Assembly (NCBI GenBank): GCA_943324395.2
Contig: CALPLL020000049.1
Span: forward strand, 1 to 10,848
Direction of reading: 5' to 3'
Source: Rhizobium sp. Q54
GTDB taxonomy: Bacteria; Bacteroidota; Bacteroidia; Flavobacteriales; Flavobacteriaceae
Length of the DNA stretch: 10,848 nt
In this document: positions 1 through 8,029 of the stretch, one piece after another
Position numbering within the stretch: the first letter of the stretch is position 1
Layout of the letters: every line of letters starts with the position of its first letter
Notes under the pieces: generated by a model
What the model was told of the DNA's origin: nothing
Database searches by the model: none
What the model saw: the letters and a program-made list of their open reading frames with translations, nothing else
Made by a program: the position numbers and the translations under genes

Positions 1-154
1 AGTTTGGGCTTTTCTTTTTTCAAAGCGGAGCTTTGTTGGGAAGGACGGAGTCAATCCCTCGTGAATTCATATATAATCAAGCTTGCTTGAATTAATTTAG
101 TTTGGGCTTTTCTTTTTTCAAAGCGGAGCTTTGTTGGGAAGGACGGAGTCAATC
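1..154. repeat. Two direct copies of a 56-bp intergenic repeat (1-56 and 99-154)
   Basis: The stretch at 1-56 recurs base for base at 99-154, a period of 98 bp with an unrelated 42-bp spacer. Copy 1 touches the window edge, so the repeat may extend further left. Each copy has a pyrimidine tract, then a perfect hairpin CAAAGC-GGA-GCTTTG (21-35 and 119-133), then a purine-rich GGGAAGGACGGAG segment. The spacer holds another perfect inverted repeat, TCAAGC-TT-GCTTGA (77-90). The repeat is clearly richer in G+C than the adjoining DNA and has no convincing reading frame. It lies just downstream of the minus-strand amidohydrolase operon. The hairpins lack a following T tract on either strand, so a simple terminator is not supported. 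A dispersed intergenic repeat family is an inference. Confidence 0.85.
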
Positions 155-175
155 AAAATTGTCTATAAATAACGC

Positions 176-1477
176 TTATTTCTGATTGTACTTTTCTTTA
201 TATTTTGCGTTAAGCTTCGTTTGATGTGTTTCGGTATTCAACTTTCTACCTTGAATAAATATCTCGGTCAATTGATTGGTTCTCATATCTAAAGCGTCGC
301 CATCCGAAATAAATAAAGTAGCATCTTTGCCTTGTTCTAATGTACCACAGAAATCATCAATTCCTAAAATTTTGGCTGTATTAGAAGTTATCAGTTGCAA
401 CGCTTGTTCTTTATCCAGTCCGTAAGCAGCACAAGTTCCAGCTAGAAAAGGTAAGTTACGTGTTTGCATTCTCTCCTTATCACCACTGTTTTCTAATCCA
501 ACAAGTATTCCTTTATTTACTAAAATTCGTGCCATTTTAAAAGGTAAATCTACATCTTCATCTCCGCTATTTGGCATATCATGTACATTTCTTAAAAGCA
601 CTCCAACGGAATTTTCTTTTAATAAATCGGTTGTTTTATAGGCATCATAACCACCCACAATAACCATTTTCTTTATTCCGAATTTTTTTACTAATTGAAC
701 TGCATCAATGATTTGCTTTTCTTCTTGGGCATGAATAAATAATGTTTGGGTTCCATCAAAAACTCCTTTCATAGCCTGAAAAATCAAATTATGTTCTGAA
801 GAACTGGCTATGTAGGCTCTTGAATTGTCTAAAAACAAACTTATTTCCTCTGTTTTTTTCAAGTACTCTTTGTTGGCTTCCATAGCTCCCGGCTCTGCCC
901 ACCAGCCGCTTCTTTTCATTGTAGGTGGAAAATTCAGGTGAATCCCATCATTCTCTTTTATCACAGCATCTTTCCAATTCCAAGCGTCCAATTGAACAAT
1001 AGAGGAAGTTCCAGAAATAGTTCCCCCACGTGGGGTAATTTGAGCCATTAAAATTCCATTGGGACGAGCGGTTTCAATTACTTTTGAATCGGCGGTAAAA
1101 GCAATAATACTTCTAATGTGGGGATTCATATCTCCAATTTCTCTTTCATCATCAGAGGATTTGATTGCGTCTACTTCCACTAGTCCTAAAGTTGAATTGG
1201 GTGCAATAAATCCAGGATAAATGTGCATTCCAGTGGCATCTATTGTAGTATCAAATTCGCCTTTTGAAATTTTTGCCGTTCTAGCATCTCTCACCAAAAT
1301 AATTTTACCGTCTTTGAAACCAATGGCACTATTTTCGATAACTTTTCCGTTACCTAAATGCGCAAAACCATTCAGAATTAATATTGATTTCGTTTGCTTA
1401 TTTGCAGGTATTTGTTGTCCATTTGTGTTTGAAATCAAACCAAAAAACAGTATTAAAATTGTATATATCTTTTTCAT
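176..1477 (-). CDS. Exported amidohydrolase-superfamily protein with degenerate metal site (433 aa)
   Basis: An amidohydrolase-like protein of the imidazolonepropionase-related type. An N-terminal signal peptide (MKK plus a hydrophobic stretch, likely cut near residue 20, NG/QQ) predicts export to the periplasm. The small beta-sandwich start (residues 31-85) and the GMHIYPGFI strand entering the barrel (83-91) are recognisable, as is the C-terminal segment LITSNTAKILGI...GTLEQGKDATLFI (362-390). Where active members have HxH after the PGFID motif, this protein has N94 and T96, so the first two metal ligands are missing. H249 (FIHAQEEK) and D333 may correspond to later ligands. It starts 3 bp after the stop of the 996-aa gene, so the two are surely cotranscribed and probably act together. 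It is more likely a binding or partner subunit than a free-standing hydrolase. The substrate is unknown; prolidase- or imidazolonepropionase-like labels would be overcalls. Confidence 0.85.
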   Translation of the reverse strand: MKKIYTILILFFGLISNTNGQQIPANKQTKSILILNGFAHLGNGKVIENSAIGFKDGKIILVRDARTAKISKGEFDTTIDATGMHIYPGFIAPNSTLGLVEVDAIKSSDDEREIGDMNPHIRSIIAFTADSKVIETARPNGILMAQITPRGGTISGTSSIVQLDAWNWKDAVIKENDGIHLNFPPTMKRSGWWAEPGAMEANKEYLKKTEEISLFLDNSRAYIASSSEHNLIFQAMKGVFDGTQTLFIHAQEEKQIIDAVQLVKKFGIKKMVIVGGYDAYKTTDLLKENSVGVLLRNVHDMPNSGDEDVDLPFKMARILVNKGILVGLENSGDKERMQTRNLPFLAGTCAAYGLDKEQALQLITSNTAKILGIDDFCGTLEQGKDATLFISDGDALDMRTNQLTEIFIQGRKLNTETHQTKLNAKYKEKYNQK

Positions 1478-1480
1478 TTC

Positions 1481-4471
1481 TTATTGTTCTAAAGTATCAC
1501 AGTGGTCTTCTCGTCTCTCTTTTTTCTTAGGCTCTTGAGTATTGGAACCTTTATTTTTTTCAAGCATTAATTGCCCAATTAAACTGTTTCTTTCCTTGGC
1601 AATAGCTATTCGTTGCTCTTCGTCTTTTTGTAGATCATAATAGACAACTCCTTCAATTAAAGTTTTTTCAGCTTTTGCATAAATAGAAAGGGGATTGTTG
1701 TTCCATAACACTATGTCGGCATCTTTTCCCACTTTTATACTCCCTACCATATTGTCAATGTGCAATAATTTGGCTGGATTTAAAGTAACAAATTTCCAAG
1801 CTTCCACTTCTGGAACATTTCCATATTTCACTGCTTTTGCAGCTTCTTGATTTAGTCTTCGAGACATTTCTGCATCGTCAGAATTGAAGGCAACAACTAA
1901 ACCTTGGTTGTGCATTAGGGCACCATTATAAGGGATTGCATCATTTACTTCAAATTTATAGGCCCACCAATCCGAGAAAGTGGATGCTCCTACTCCATGT
2001 TCTTTCATTTTGTCAGCTACTTTATATCCTTCTAAAATGTGAGTGAAAGTATTTATTCTAAAATTAAACTTTTCAGCAACGTTCATCATCATTAAAATCT
2101 CAGATTGAACATAAGAGTGGCATGTAATAAAACGTTCTTTATTTATGATTTCGGCAATATTTTGCAACTCTAAATCTACTCTTGGAGCTTTTATCTTCTC
2201 TTTTTTAGAATTTGAATTGTAGGCTTTCCAGGTCAAATCATATTCTTTAGCTCGTTGGAAATAATCTATAAATACTTGTTCCACCCCCATTCTAGACTGT
2301 GGAAAACGAGTAGAACTTCTACTAATGTTCGATTGTTTTACATTTTCCCCAAGAGCAAATTTTATAAATTTAGGCTGGTTTTTGTACAACATCTCATCGG
2401 CAGACAATCCCCATTTCCATTTTACAATAGCCGAACAACCTCCGATAGGATTTGCAGATCCGTGTAATAATTGCGACGTGGTCACTCCACCAGCTAAATC
2501 TCTGTAAATATTAATATCTTCTGAATTTACTACATCTTGGACCGTAACTTCTGCACTCGAATTATGACCACCTTCATTTACCCCTCTAGAAATGGCAATA
2601 TGAGAATGTTCATCAATAATTCCGCTTGTTAAATGTTTACCTTTGGCATCAATTATAACGGCATTTATATCCACAATATTCTTGCCTAATGCAGCAATTT
2701 TACCATTTTTAACCAATACATCGGTATCTTCTAGAATTCCTTCCAGTTCATTGGTCCAAACTGTTGCGTTTTTAAATAATAAGTTTTGTTGCGTTGGTTT
2801 TTGACTATTTCCAAAAGCAATATTTGGAAAGGTTACAGGCATAATGCTATTTGGTTTTTCTGCTTTTGTAGTGTCTTTGACAATTACGAAAGGAGCTGTT
2901 TTAGTAGCAAGCCATTTTACTTCATTTCCATTGGCTAAAATGGCTTTACCAGACAAATTTTGAGTGTTTTCGATGTACCCGCTTAATCTTGAAAAACCTT
3001 GAGTAATTGTATCATTCAATTTTACTGAAGCAGTAAGCCAATTTGCAGAAATTGTTAGTTTTGAGTTTACTTTTTTATTATTTGCAGTTGTTATTTCTGA
3101 TTTAGGAGCATTGATCTCACCTTCTATTTTCCATTTATAGGTTTTGGAATCTACGGTTAAATCATAATTTCCACGAATATCTATTGATGTCATATCATTG
3201 ACAACAAATTTAGAACCCTGAACCCAGTTTTCATAGAGTATCGTTTTTTCATCAAAAATGGCTCCAGAAGTAATAACGAAATTTGCAAAACTACCTTTAT
3301 TTAAACTACCTATTTCATCACTTTTACCCACTATAGATGCAGGAATGGTTGTCAATGCTTCTAATGCTTTTGTTGTATCAAAACCATATTTTATTGCTTT
3401 CAATAGATTAGTTCTAAAATCTTCAGTCTTTTTTAATTTATCTGTAGTTAATGCAAAAACGACATTGTTTTCAGCGAGTACTTTTAAATTGGTAGGTGCT
3501 TGATTCCAAAAACGCAAATCACTTAAATCGATTTGATCTGACAAGTAAGAATTGGAAACATCATAGGCTTCAGGAAAATTGACAGGAATAATGAATTTTG
3601 AATTGGTATTCTTTATCTCATCAATTCTTTCAAATTCATTTCCAGCACCCTTTAAAACATAATTTAGATTAAATTCCTTTGCAATTTTAGACGCTCTAAT
3701 ACTATTTAATTTGTCTTCAGTAGTAAATATTTGAACTAATTTTTGATTGTTTAATAATGCTTCTAATGAGGCGTCTTTAATTTTAGAATTTCCATTTTTA
3801 TACCAATTCATATCCAAATACATTTGGCGAAGTAACGCAATCATTCCCATTAACGAACTTGGATAGGATTGATTGGTAACTAAGCTTCTTGTAAAACCAA
3901 AATGATTAGAAATTTTGTTAGAAAGCAACCGTATACTTTTATCGGAATTATTCAAGGCTATCAAAGTTCCTGTACCACGGGCAATTCCATCTTGTACATG
4001 GGTTCCTACCACTCCAAAACCAGCTTTAAGTAACTCATCAGCTTTCGTTTGATCGTAATTAAGATATTCAAATGCATTAATCTCTGGTTTAATACTTTCA
4101 TTCCAATAGTAACCTACTCGTTTTGTATCATAAGAATCTCCATCAGAAACGGTGCTCTTCTTTGGCTTTTCAATTCCGAAACTAGTGTAAATATCAATAA
4201 AAGATGGATAAATACATTTACCTTCTAAATTAATTATTTTACAATTTTTAGGAATGGGTAGGACGGCTCCTGCTCCTATTACTTTTCCGTTTTGGATAAT
4301 TAAAGTACCTTTTTCGATAATTTGTGTTGGAGTTACAAAAATTTTAGCATTGGTAAATGCAGTGTAATTGTTGTTTTTGTTTTGTACACTTTCATTATTC
4401 GGAAAATATTCTTGGGCATCAATTTTAAGAATACCTAATAAAAAAATGAGAAATAAAAAATTTTTTTTCAT
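1481..4471 (-). CDS. Exported two-domain amidohydrolase (996 aa), only C-terminal domain with intact metal ligands
   Basis: A large exported protein with a signal peptide (residues 1-19, likely cut IDA/Q) and two amidohydrolase domains in tandem. In the N-terminal domain (about 37-425) the HxH site is replaced by Y95 and S97 (FIDIYTSFGI), and the later ligand position in IFTTEDK also lacks histidine. A linker of about 130 residues (430-560) follows. The C-terminal domain (about 565-945) has H622 and H624 (GIIDEHSHI), K704 (IKFALGEN, a possible carboxylated lysine), H785 (CHSYV), H811 (THILEGYK) and D865 or D866 (FNSDDAE), a full set for a metal-dependent hydrolase. The tail (950-996) is charged and Lys/Glu-rich. 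It is the first gene of the operon with the 433-aa paralogue. The reaction is probably hydrolysis of a cyclic amide or peptide-like compound in the periplasm; the substrate cannot be read from sequence. The ATG at 4471 directly precedes the signal peptide, which supports the start. Confidence 0.9.
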   Translation of the reverse strand: MKKNFLFLIFLLGILKIDAQEYFPNNESVQNKNNNYTAFTNAKIFVTPTQIIEKGTLIIQNGKVIGAGAVLPIPKNCKIINLEGKCIYPSFIDIYTSFGIEKPKKSTVSDGDSYDTKRVGYYWNESIKPEINAFEYLNYDQTKADELLKAGFGVVGTHVQDGIARGTGTLIALNNSDKSIRLLSNKISNHFGFTRSLVTNQSYPSSLMGMIALLRQMYLDMNWYKNGNSKIKDASLEALLNNQKLVQIFTTEDKLNSIRASKIAKEFNLNYVLKGAGNEFERIDEIKNTNSKFIIPVNFPEAYDVSNSYLSDQIDLSDLRFWNQAPTNLKVLAENNVVFALTTDKLKKTEDFRTNLLKAIKYGFDTTKALEALTTIPASIVGKSDEIGSLNKGSFANFVITSGAIFDEKTILYENWVQGSKFVVNDMTSIDIRGNYDLTVDSKTYKWKIEGEINAPKSEITTANNKKVNSKLTISANWLTASVKLNDTITQGFSRLSGYIENTQNLSGKAILANGNEVKWLATKTAPFVIVKDTTKAEKPNSIMPVTFPNIAFGNSQKPTQQNLLFKNATVWTNELEGILEDTDVLVKNGKIAALGKNIVDINAVIIDAKGKHLTSGIIDEHSHIAISRGVNEGGHNSSAEVTVQDVVNSEDINIYRDLAGGVTTSQLLHGSANPIGGCSAIVKWKWGLSADEMLYKNQPKFIKFALGENVKQSNISRSSTRFPQSRMGVEQVFIDYFQRAKEYDLTWKAYNSNSKKEKIKAPRVDLELQNIAEIINKERFITCHSYVQSEILMMMNVAEKFNFRINTFTHILEGYKVADKMKEHGVGASTFSDWWAYKFEVNDAIPYNGALMHNQGLVVAFNSDDAEMSRRLNQEAAKAVKYGNVPEVEAWKFVTLNPAKLLHIDNMVGSIKVGKDADIVLWNNNPLSIYAKAEKTLIEGVVYYDLQKDEEQRIAIAKERNSLIGQLMLEKNKGSNTQEPKKKERREDHCDTLEQ

Positions 4472-4757
4472 AGTTAATTGAATTAATTAATTTTTAAAAG
4501 TAAACCTTTTTTTAGACTTTGTAAAATAATAATATATATTATTAATACTATTTTTTTGAATTTTTGTATTAATTAGTGCATTTAATATTAAATAACAAGT
4601 TAATACTTTTTTTGAAAAATCATAATTTTAAATTTCAAAATAATATTTTACACTTCATTATCATTTTTGTAATACCAAATTCTCCTTAATATTTAAACAA
4701 TTATCAGTGTTAAATAGAAAATTATAATTACTTTTGTTTAACTTATTAAAGGAATAG
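4472..4757. other. Divergent A+T-rich intergenic region between the amidohydrolase operon and the merR-like gene
   Basis: These 286 bp separate two outward-facing operons and must hold both promoters. Only the plus-strand one is visible: a -7 box at 4729-4736. No clear CAAAnnTA (a minus-strand -7 box) was found for the amidohydrolase operon. An inverted repeat TTAAACAA (4693-4700) and TTGTTTAA (4734-4741) brackets the likely regulator promoter, with a related TGTTAAAT at 4708-4715. The base composition is so A+T-rich that short dyads are expected by chance. No small gene is convincing here. Confidence 0.6.
4729..4736 (+). promoter_or_regulatory. Candidate -7 promoter box of the merR-like gene
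   Basis: TACTTTTG matches the Bacteroidota primary sigma consensus TAnnTTTG exactly and ends 21 bp before the ATG at 4758. No good -33 TTG was found about 20 bp upstream, which fits a promoter needing or answering to a regulator but could also be chance. Confidence 0.45.
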
Positions 4758-5657
4758 ATGAACAATGTAAAAAATGTATTTAGTATCAAAGACTTGGAGA
4801 ATCTTTCAGGTATAAAAGCACATACCATCAGAATATGGGAAAAGCGGTATAATATATTAAAACCCATGCGTACTGATACCAATATAAGACTGTATGATTT
4901 ACCCAATCTACAAAAACTTCTTAATATTGTATTACTGCACGATTACGGCTATAAAATATCTAGAATAGCAAAATACAATCCAGACGAAATTCCGGAAATT
5001 GTAAATACCATTATTTCTGAAAAAAGCGTTAAAAGTCACGCGATTTCTTATTTTAAAATGGCAATGATTAACTTTGATCAAACGCTGTTTTTTAAAACTT
5101 ATGACGAATTACTTTCTGAAAAATCATTTAGAGAAGTGTTTTTCGAAGTATTTATTCCCTTAATGAACGAAATTGGATTGTTATGGCAAACCGATACTAT
5201 AACTCCGGCTCACGAACATTTTATTACATATTTGATCAAGCAAAAGTTACTTATCAATACCGAAAAACAACAATTATTAGAACCTAGAATTGACGATCGC
5301 GTTTTTGTACTCTACCTGCCCTCTAATGAAATTCACGAGTTGGGACTAATGTACTTGAACTTTGAAATTTTAAACCACGGATATCGAACTATTTACCTTG
5401 GTGAGAGTATTCCTTTAGATAACCTAAAAGACTTGAAGAGTTATTTTAACAATATTACCTATGTCACTTATCTAACTGTTGAGCCTAATAAAGAAGAAAT
5501 AAATCCTTATATAGAAGCTTTAAACAAAGAAGTTTTAAACGATAAAGAAACAGAATTATGGTTAATCGGAAGAATGGTTAGCTTTATTGAAGAAAAAAAC
5601 GTTACTACAAAAACTAAAGTTTTTAAATCTATTAGCGAACTAATAGTAAATCTGTAA
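4758..5657 (+). CDS. MerR-family regulator with cobalamin-binding domain, CarH/LitR-like (299 aa)
   Basis: A transcription factor with an N-terminal MerR DNA-binding domain (residues 7-75: helix-turn-helix KDLENLSGIKAHTIRIWEKRY, wing with RTDTNIRLY) and a C-terminal half of the CarA/CarH/LitR type. The helical-bundle part shows W143...E153-H154, an exact Wx9EH, the motif that caps adenosylcobalamin in CarH. The Rossmann part carries EIHELG (191-196), matching E/DxHxxG, with H193 as the expected lower axial cobalt ligand. The later B12-fold motifs are weak: the usual small-residue/Ser strand is LTVEP (239-243) and the usual GG is IG in WLIGRMV. It sits 58 bp upstream of crtI on the same strand. 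By family knowledge it would repress carotenoid genes in the dark and release them when light breaks the Co-C bond. Binding of B12 and the light response are inferences. The ATG at 4758 fits the domain start. Confidence 0.9.
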   Translation: MNNVKNVFSIKDLENLSGIKAHTIRIWEKRYNILKPMRTDTNIRLYDLPNLQKLLNIVLLHDYGYKISRIAKYNPDEIPEIVNTIISEKSVKSHAISYFKMAMINFDQTLFFKTYDELLSEKSFREVFFEVFIPLMNEIGLLWQTDTITPAHEHFITYLIKQKLLINTEKQQLLEPRIDDRVFVLYLPSNEIHELGLMYLNFEILNHGYRTIYLGESIPLDNLKDLKSYFNNITYVTYLTVEPNKEEINPYIEALNKEVLNDKETELWLIGRMVSFIEEKNVTTKTKVFKSISELIVNL

Positions 5658-5695
5658 ATTATACAACTTAAATTAAAAATTCAAGAAATTCGTTT

Positions 5696-5712
5696 TTGTA
5701 ATTTTGTTACAA
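5696..5712 (+). promoter_or_regulatory. Candidate operator dyad upstream of crtI
   Basis: TTGTAA-TTTTG-TTACAA is a perfect 6-bp inverted repeat with a 5-bp spacer, ending 3 bp before the crtI ATG. It overlaps the possible -7 box TAATTTTG (5699-5706), so a bound protein would block or reshape the promoter. Its place between a MerR-type regulator and its likely target makes it a good binding-site candidate. The nested 9-mer TTGTTACAA is itself a palindrome. Confidence 0.45.
5699..5706 (+). promoter_or_regulatory. Candidate -7 promoter box of crtIBZ
   Basis: TAATTTTG fits TAnnTTTG exactly. The start codon lies 9 bp downstream, so a transcript from here would have a leader of only a few bases. 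No clear -33 TTG was found at the proper distance. Alternatively crtI is read through from the regulator gene, since no terminator separates them. Confidence 0.4.
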
Positions 5713-5715
5713 CAT

Positions 5716-7176
5716 ATGAGAAAAGACATTAAAATTATAGGTTCCGGTTTTTCATCATTAGCAGCAGCTTGCTATTTAGCTCAAAAAGGTCATGCAATCA
5801 CTGTTTTCGAAAAAAACGAATCCATTGGTGGAAGAGCCAGACAATTAAAAAAAGAAGGATTTACATTTGATATGGGTCCGAGTTGGTATTGGATGCCCGA
5901 CGTTTTTGAACGCTTTTTTGGAGACTTTAATAAAAAACCATCCGATTATTACGAGTTAATAAAATTATCTCCAGCCTACAGAGTGTATTATGGAATTAAT
6001 GATTTTATTGCAATTGCAGACAATTTAGAAGATATAATCGGCACATTTGAAACAATTGAAAAAGGTAGCGGTATCGTTCTTGCCAAATTTATGGCTGAAG
6101 CCAAAAGTAATTATGATATAGCCATAAAAGATTTAGTTTACCGCCCAGGAGTTTCACCATTAGAATTAATTACTACTGAAACTGCTTTAAAAGTAGGTCA
6201 GTTTTTCAGCAATATCAGTAAAGACGTTCGCAAGAAATTTAAAAACCAACGATTAATCCAAATATTAGAATTCCCAGTTTTATTTTTAGGTGCTAAACCT
6301 TCAGATACACCATCATTTTATAGTTTTATGAATTATGCCGATTTTGGAATGGGTACTTGGCACCCTAAAACCGGAATGTACGATGTGATTCGTGGTATGG
6401 AAAGTTTGGCATTAGAATTAGATGTAAAATTTGAAACCAACGCCAATATTGAGAAAATAATTGTTGAAAATAAAAAAGCGGTTGCCTTACAAATAAACGG
6501 AAAAAGAATCGATGCCGACATCATTTTGAGTGGCGCAGATTACCATCACACCGAGACCTTATTGGATCCTGAATACCGAGCTTATTCTGAAAAGTATTGG
6601 GAAAGCAAAACTTTCGCACCTTCTTCCCTACTATTTTATGTAGGGTTTAATAAAAAAATAGAAAATATTTCTCACCATGCATTGTTTTTTGATGTGGATT
6701 TTAATCAGCATGCAAAAGATATTTACGACGAACCAAAATGGCCTGACAACCCTTTATTCTATGCGAATTTTCCTTCAATTACTGATAAAACTGCTGCACC
6801 TGAAGGAATGGAATCTGGTTTTTTTCTGATACCACTTGCGCCGGGAATTGAAGACACACCAGAATTAAGAGAAGCCTATTTTGAAAAAATAATTTCAAGA
6901 TTTGAGACATTAACTAAGCAAAATATAAAAGAAAATATTATTTTTAAAGAATCTTTTTGCAAACTTGACTTTGAAGAAGTATATAATTCTTATAAAGGAA
7001 ATGCTTACGGAATGGCGAATACATTGATGCAAACAGCATTTTTAAGACCCAAACTGAAAAGTAAAAAGGTTGAAAATATGTATTTTACAGGACAACTTAC
7101 AGTTCCTGGACCTGGTGTTCCACCAGCTCTAATTTCAGGAAAGTTAGTTGCCGAATTAATTGAAAAAAACCTATAG
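5716..7176 (+). CDS. crtI: Phytoene desaturase (CrtI-type, 486 aa)
   Basis: An FAD-dependent enzyme that desaturates 15-cis-phytoene stepwise to lycopene, probably membrane-associated. The N-terminal dinucleotide fold is clear: IIGSGFSSLAAACYLAQ (7-23), acidic E32 in VFEKN, and GGRARQLKKEGFTFDMGPSW (38-57), typical of CrtI. The C-terminal FAD/substrate segment has GNAYGMANTLMQTAFLRPK and ends MYFTGQLTVPGPGVPPALISG (455 onward), the carotenoid desaturase signature. Length is normal for the family. ATG at 5716 is preferred: an in-frame TTG at 5704 would add four residues (LLQH) but lies inside the candidate promoter and dyad, and Bacteroidota genes mostly start with ATG. crtB follows after 2 bp, so the genes are cotranscribed and probably translationally coupled. 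CrtI homologues can also act as hydroxylated-carotenoid desaturases or lycopene cis-trans isomerases, but the crtB neighbour supports phytoene desaturase. Confidence 0.95.
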   Translation: MRKDIKIIGSGFSSLAAACYLAQKGHAITVFEKNESIGGRARQLKKEGFTFDMGPSWYWMPDVFERFFGDFNKKPSDYYELIKLSPAYRVYYGINDFIAIADNLEDIIGTFETIEKGSGIVLAKFMAEAKSNYDIAIKDLVYRPGVSPLELITTETALKVGQFFSNISKDVRKKFKNQRLIQILEFPVLFLGAKPSDTPSFYSFMNYADFGMGTWHPKTGMYDVIRGMESLALELDVKFETNANIEKIIVENKKAVALQINGKRIDADIILSGADYHHTETLLDPEYRAYSEKYWESKTFAPSSLLFYVGFNKKIENISHHALFFDVDFNQHAKDIYDEPKWPDNPLFYANFPSITDKTAAPEGMESGFFLIPLAPGIEDTPELREAYFEKIISRFETLTKQNIKENIIFKESFCKLDFEEVYNSYKGNAYGMANTLMQTAFLRPKLKSKKVENMYFTGQLTVPGPGVPPALISGKLVAELIEKNL

Positions 7177-7178
7177 TT

Positions 7179-8018
7179 ATGAAGAGTCTTTTTGACCAAG
7201 TATCTTTTGATTGTAGCCGGAACGTTACAAAATCCTACAGCACCTCTTTCTCTTCAGCGGTGAAAATGCTTGCGCCAAATATTCGTCAAGACATTTATAA
7301 TATTTATGGTTTTGTTCGCTTTGCTGACGAAATTGTGGACAGTTTTCATGACTTTAACAAAGAAGAGCTTTTATTGCTTTTTGAAAATGATTTAGAGCTT
7401 TCGCTAAAAAACAAGATTAGCTTAAATCCTATTTTAAACGCTTTTCAAAATACGGTGCACCAATATGATATTCCAAAAGAATTGATTGATGCATTCATGA
7501 AAAGTATGAAATTGGATTTATCAAAAACAGAATATAAAACAATTTCAGAATACAATGAATACATATATGGATCAGCAGATGTAGTCGGATTAATGTGTTT
7601 GAAAGTGTTTGTAAAAGGGGATGATACTAAATATGAATTGCTAAAAGATTCCGCTATGAGGTTAGGATCTGCATTTCAAAAAGTAAATTTCCTTCGTGAT
7701 CTAAAAGCCGATTTTGAAGATTTAAATCGTACTTATTTTCCAAATACCGATTTGTCACAATTAGATGAAAAATCGAAACTTAAAATTATTGAAGAGATTG
7801 AAGCCGATTTTGAAGCGGGTTACGAAGGTTTGATTCTTCTTCCAATAGAAGCAAAATTTGGAGTTTATACTGCTTATTCTTATTACAAAAAATTACTTGA
7901 CAAACTTAAAAATACTCCTTCTGCAGAAATTAAAAATACCAGAATTCGAGTTTCAAATTACCAAAAATACGGGCTTTTCGCCAAATGTTACTTCTCTTAT
8001 AAGCTCAATATTATATAA
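7179..8018 (+). CDS. crtB: 15-cis-phytoene synthase (279 aa)
   Basis: Condenses two geranylgeranyl diphosphates head to head into phytoene, the first committed step of carotenoid synthesis. Both Mg-diphosphate-binding aspartate motifs are intact: D50-E-I-V-D54 in GFVRFADEIVD, and D174-L-K-A-D178 in NFLRDLKADFEDLNRTYFP. The early TKSYSTSFS segment (17-25) also fits squalene/phytoene synthases. Length is typical of bacterial CrtB. It starts 2 bp after the crtI stop and is followed by crtZ after 11 bp. Squalene or dehydrosqualene synthase homologues share the motifs, but linkage to crtI and crtZ argues for phytoene synthase. No GGPP synthase gene lies in the window. Confidence 0.95.
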   Translation: MKSLFDQVSFDCSRNVTKSYSTSFSSAVKMLAPNIRQDIYNIYGFVRFADEIVDSFHDFNKEELLLLFENDLELSLKNKISLNPILNAFQNTVHQYDIPKELIDAFMKSMKLDLSKTEYKTISEYNEYIYGSADVVGLMCLKVFVKGDDTKYELLKDSAMRLGSAFQKVNFLRDLKADFEDLNRTYFPNTDLSQLDEKSKLKIIEEIEADFEAGYEGLILLPIEAKFGVYTAYSYYKKLLDKLKNTPSAEIKNTRIRVSNYQKYGLFAKCYFSYKLNII

Positions 8019-8029
8019 ATAACCTAATT

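Noticed and set aside
1..154. CRISPR array
   Set aside because: Only two copies are visible, the repeat is 56 bp long, and no cas genes lie nearby.
167..181. AAATAA-CGC-TTATTT inverted repeat at the stop codon of the 433-aa gene, as a terminator
   Set aside because: The stem is only six A-T pairs with no T tract after it on the minus strand; too weak to call.
1221..1538. Plus-strand open frame of 105 codons antisense to the amidohydrolase genes
   Set aside because: It spans the junction of two well-supported minus-strand genes, including their signal-peptide and stop regions, and shows no family features.
4661..4906. Minus-strand open frame of 81 codons overlapping the regulator gene start
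   Set aside because: It is antisense to the conserved MerR helix-turn-helix and its upstream A+T-rich DNA, with no recognisable domain.
5704..5715. TTG start for crtI, four codons upstream of the ATG
   Set aside because: The TTG lies within the candidate -7 box and dyad; the ATG at 5716 gives a normal N-terminus directly before the FAD-binding strand.
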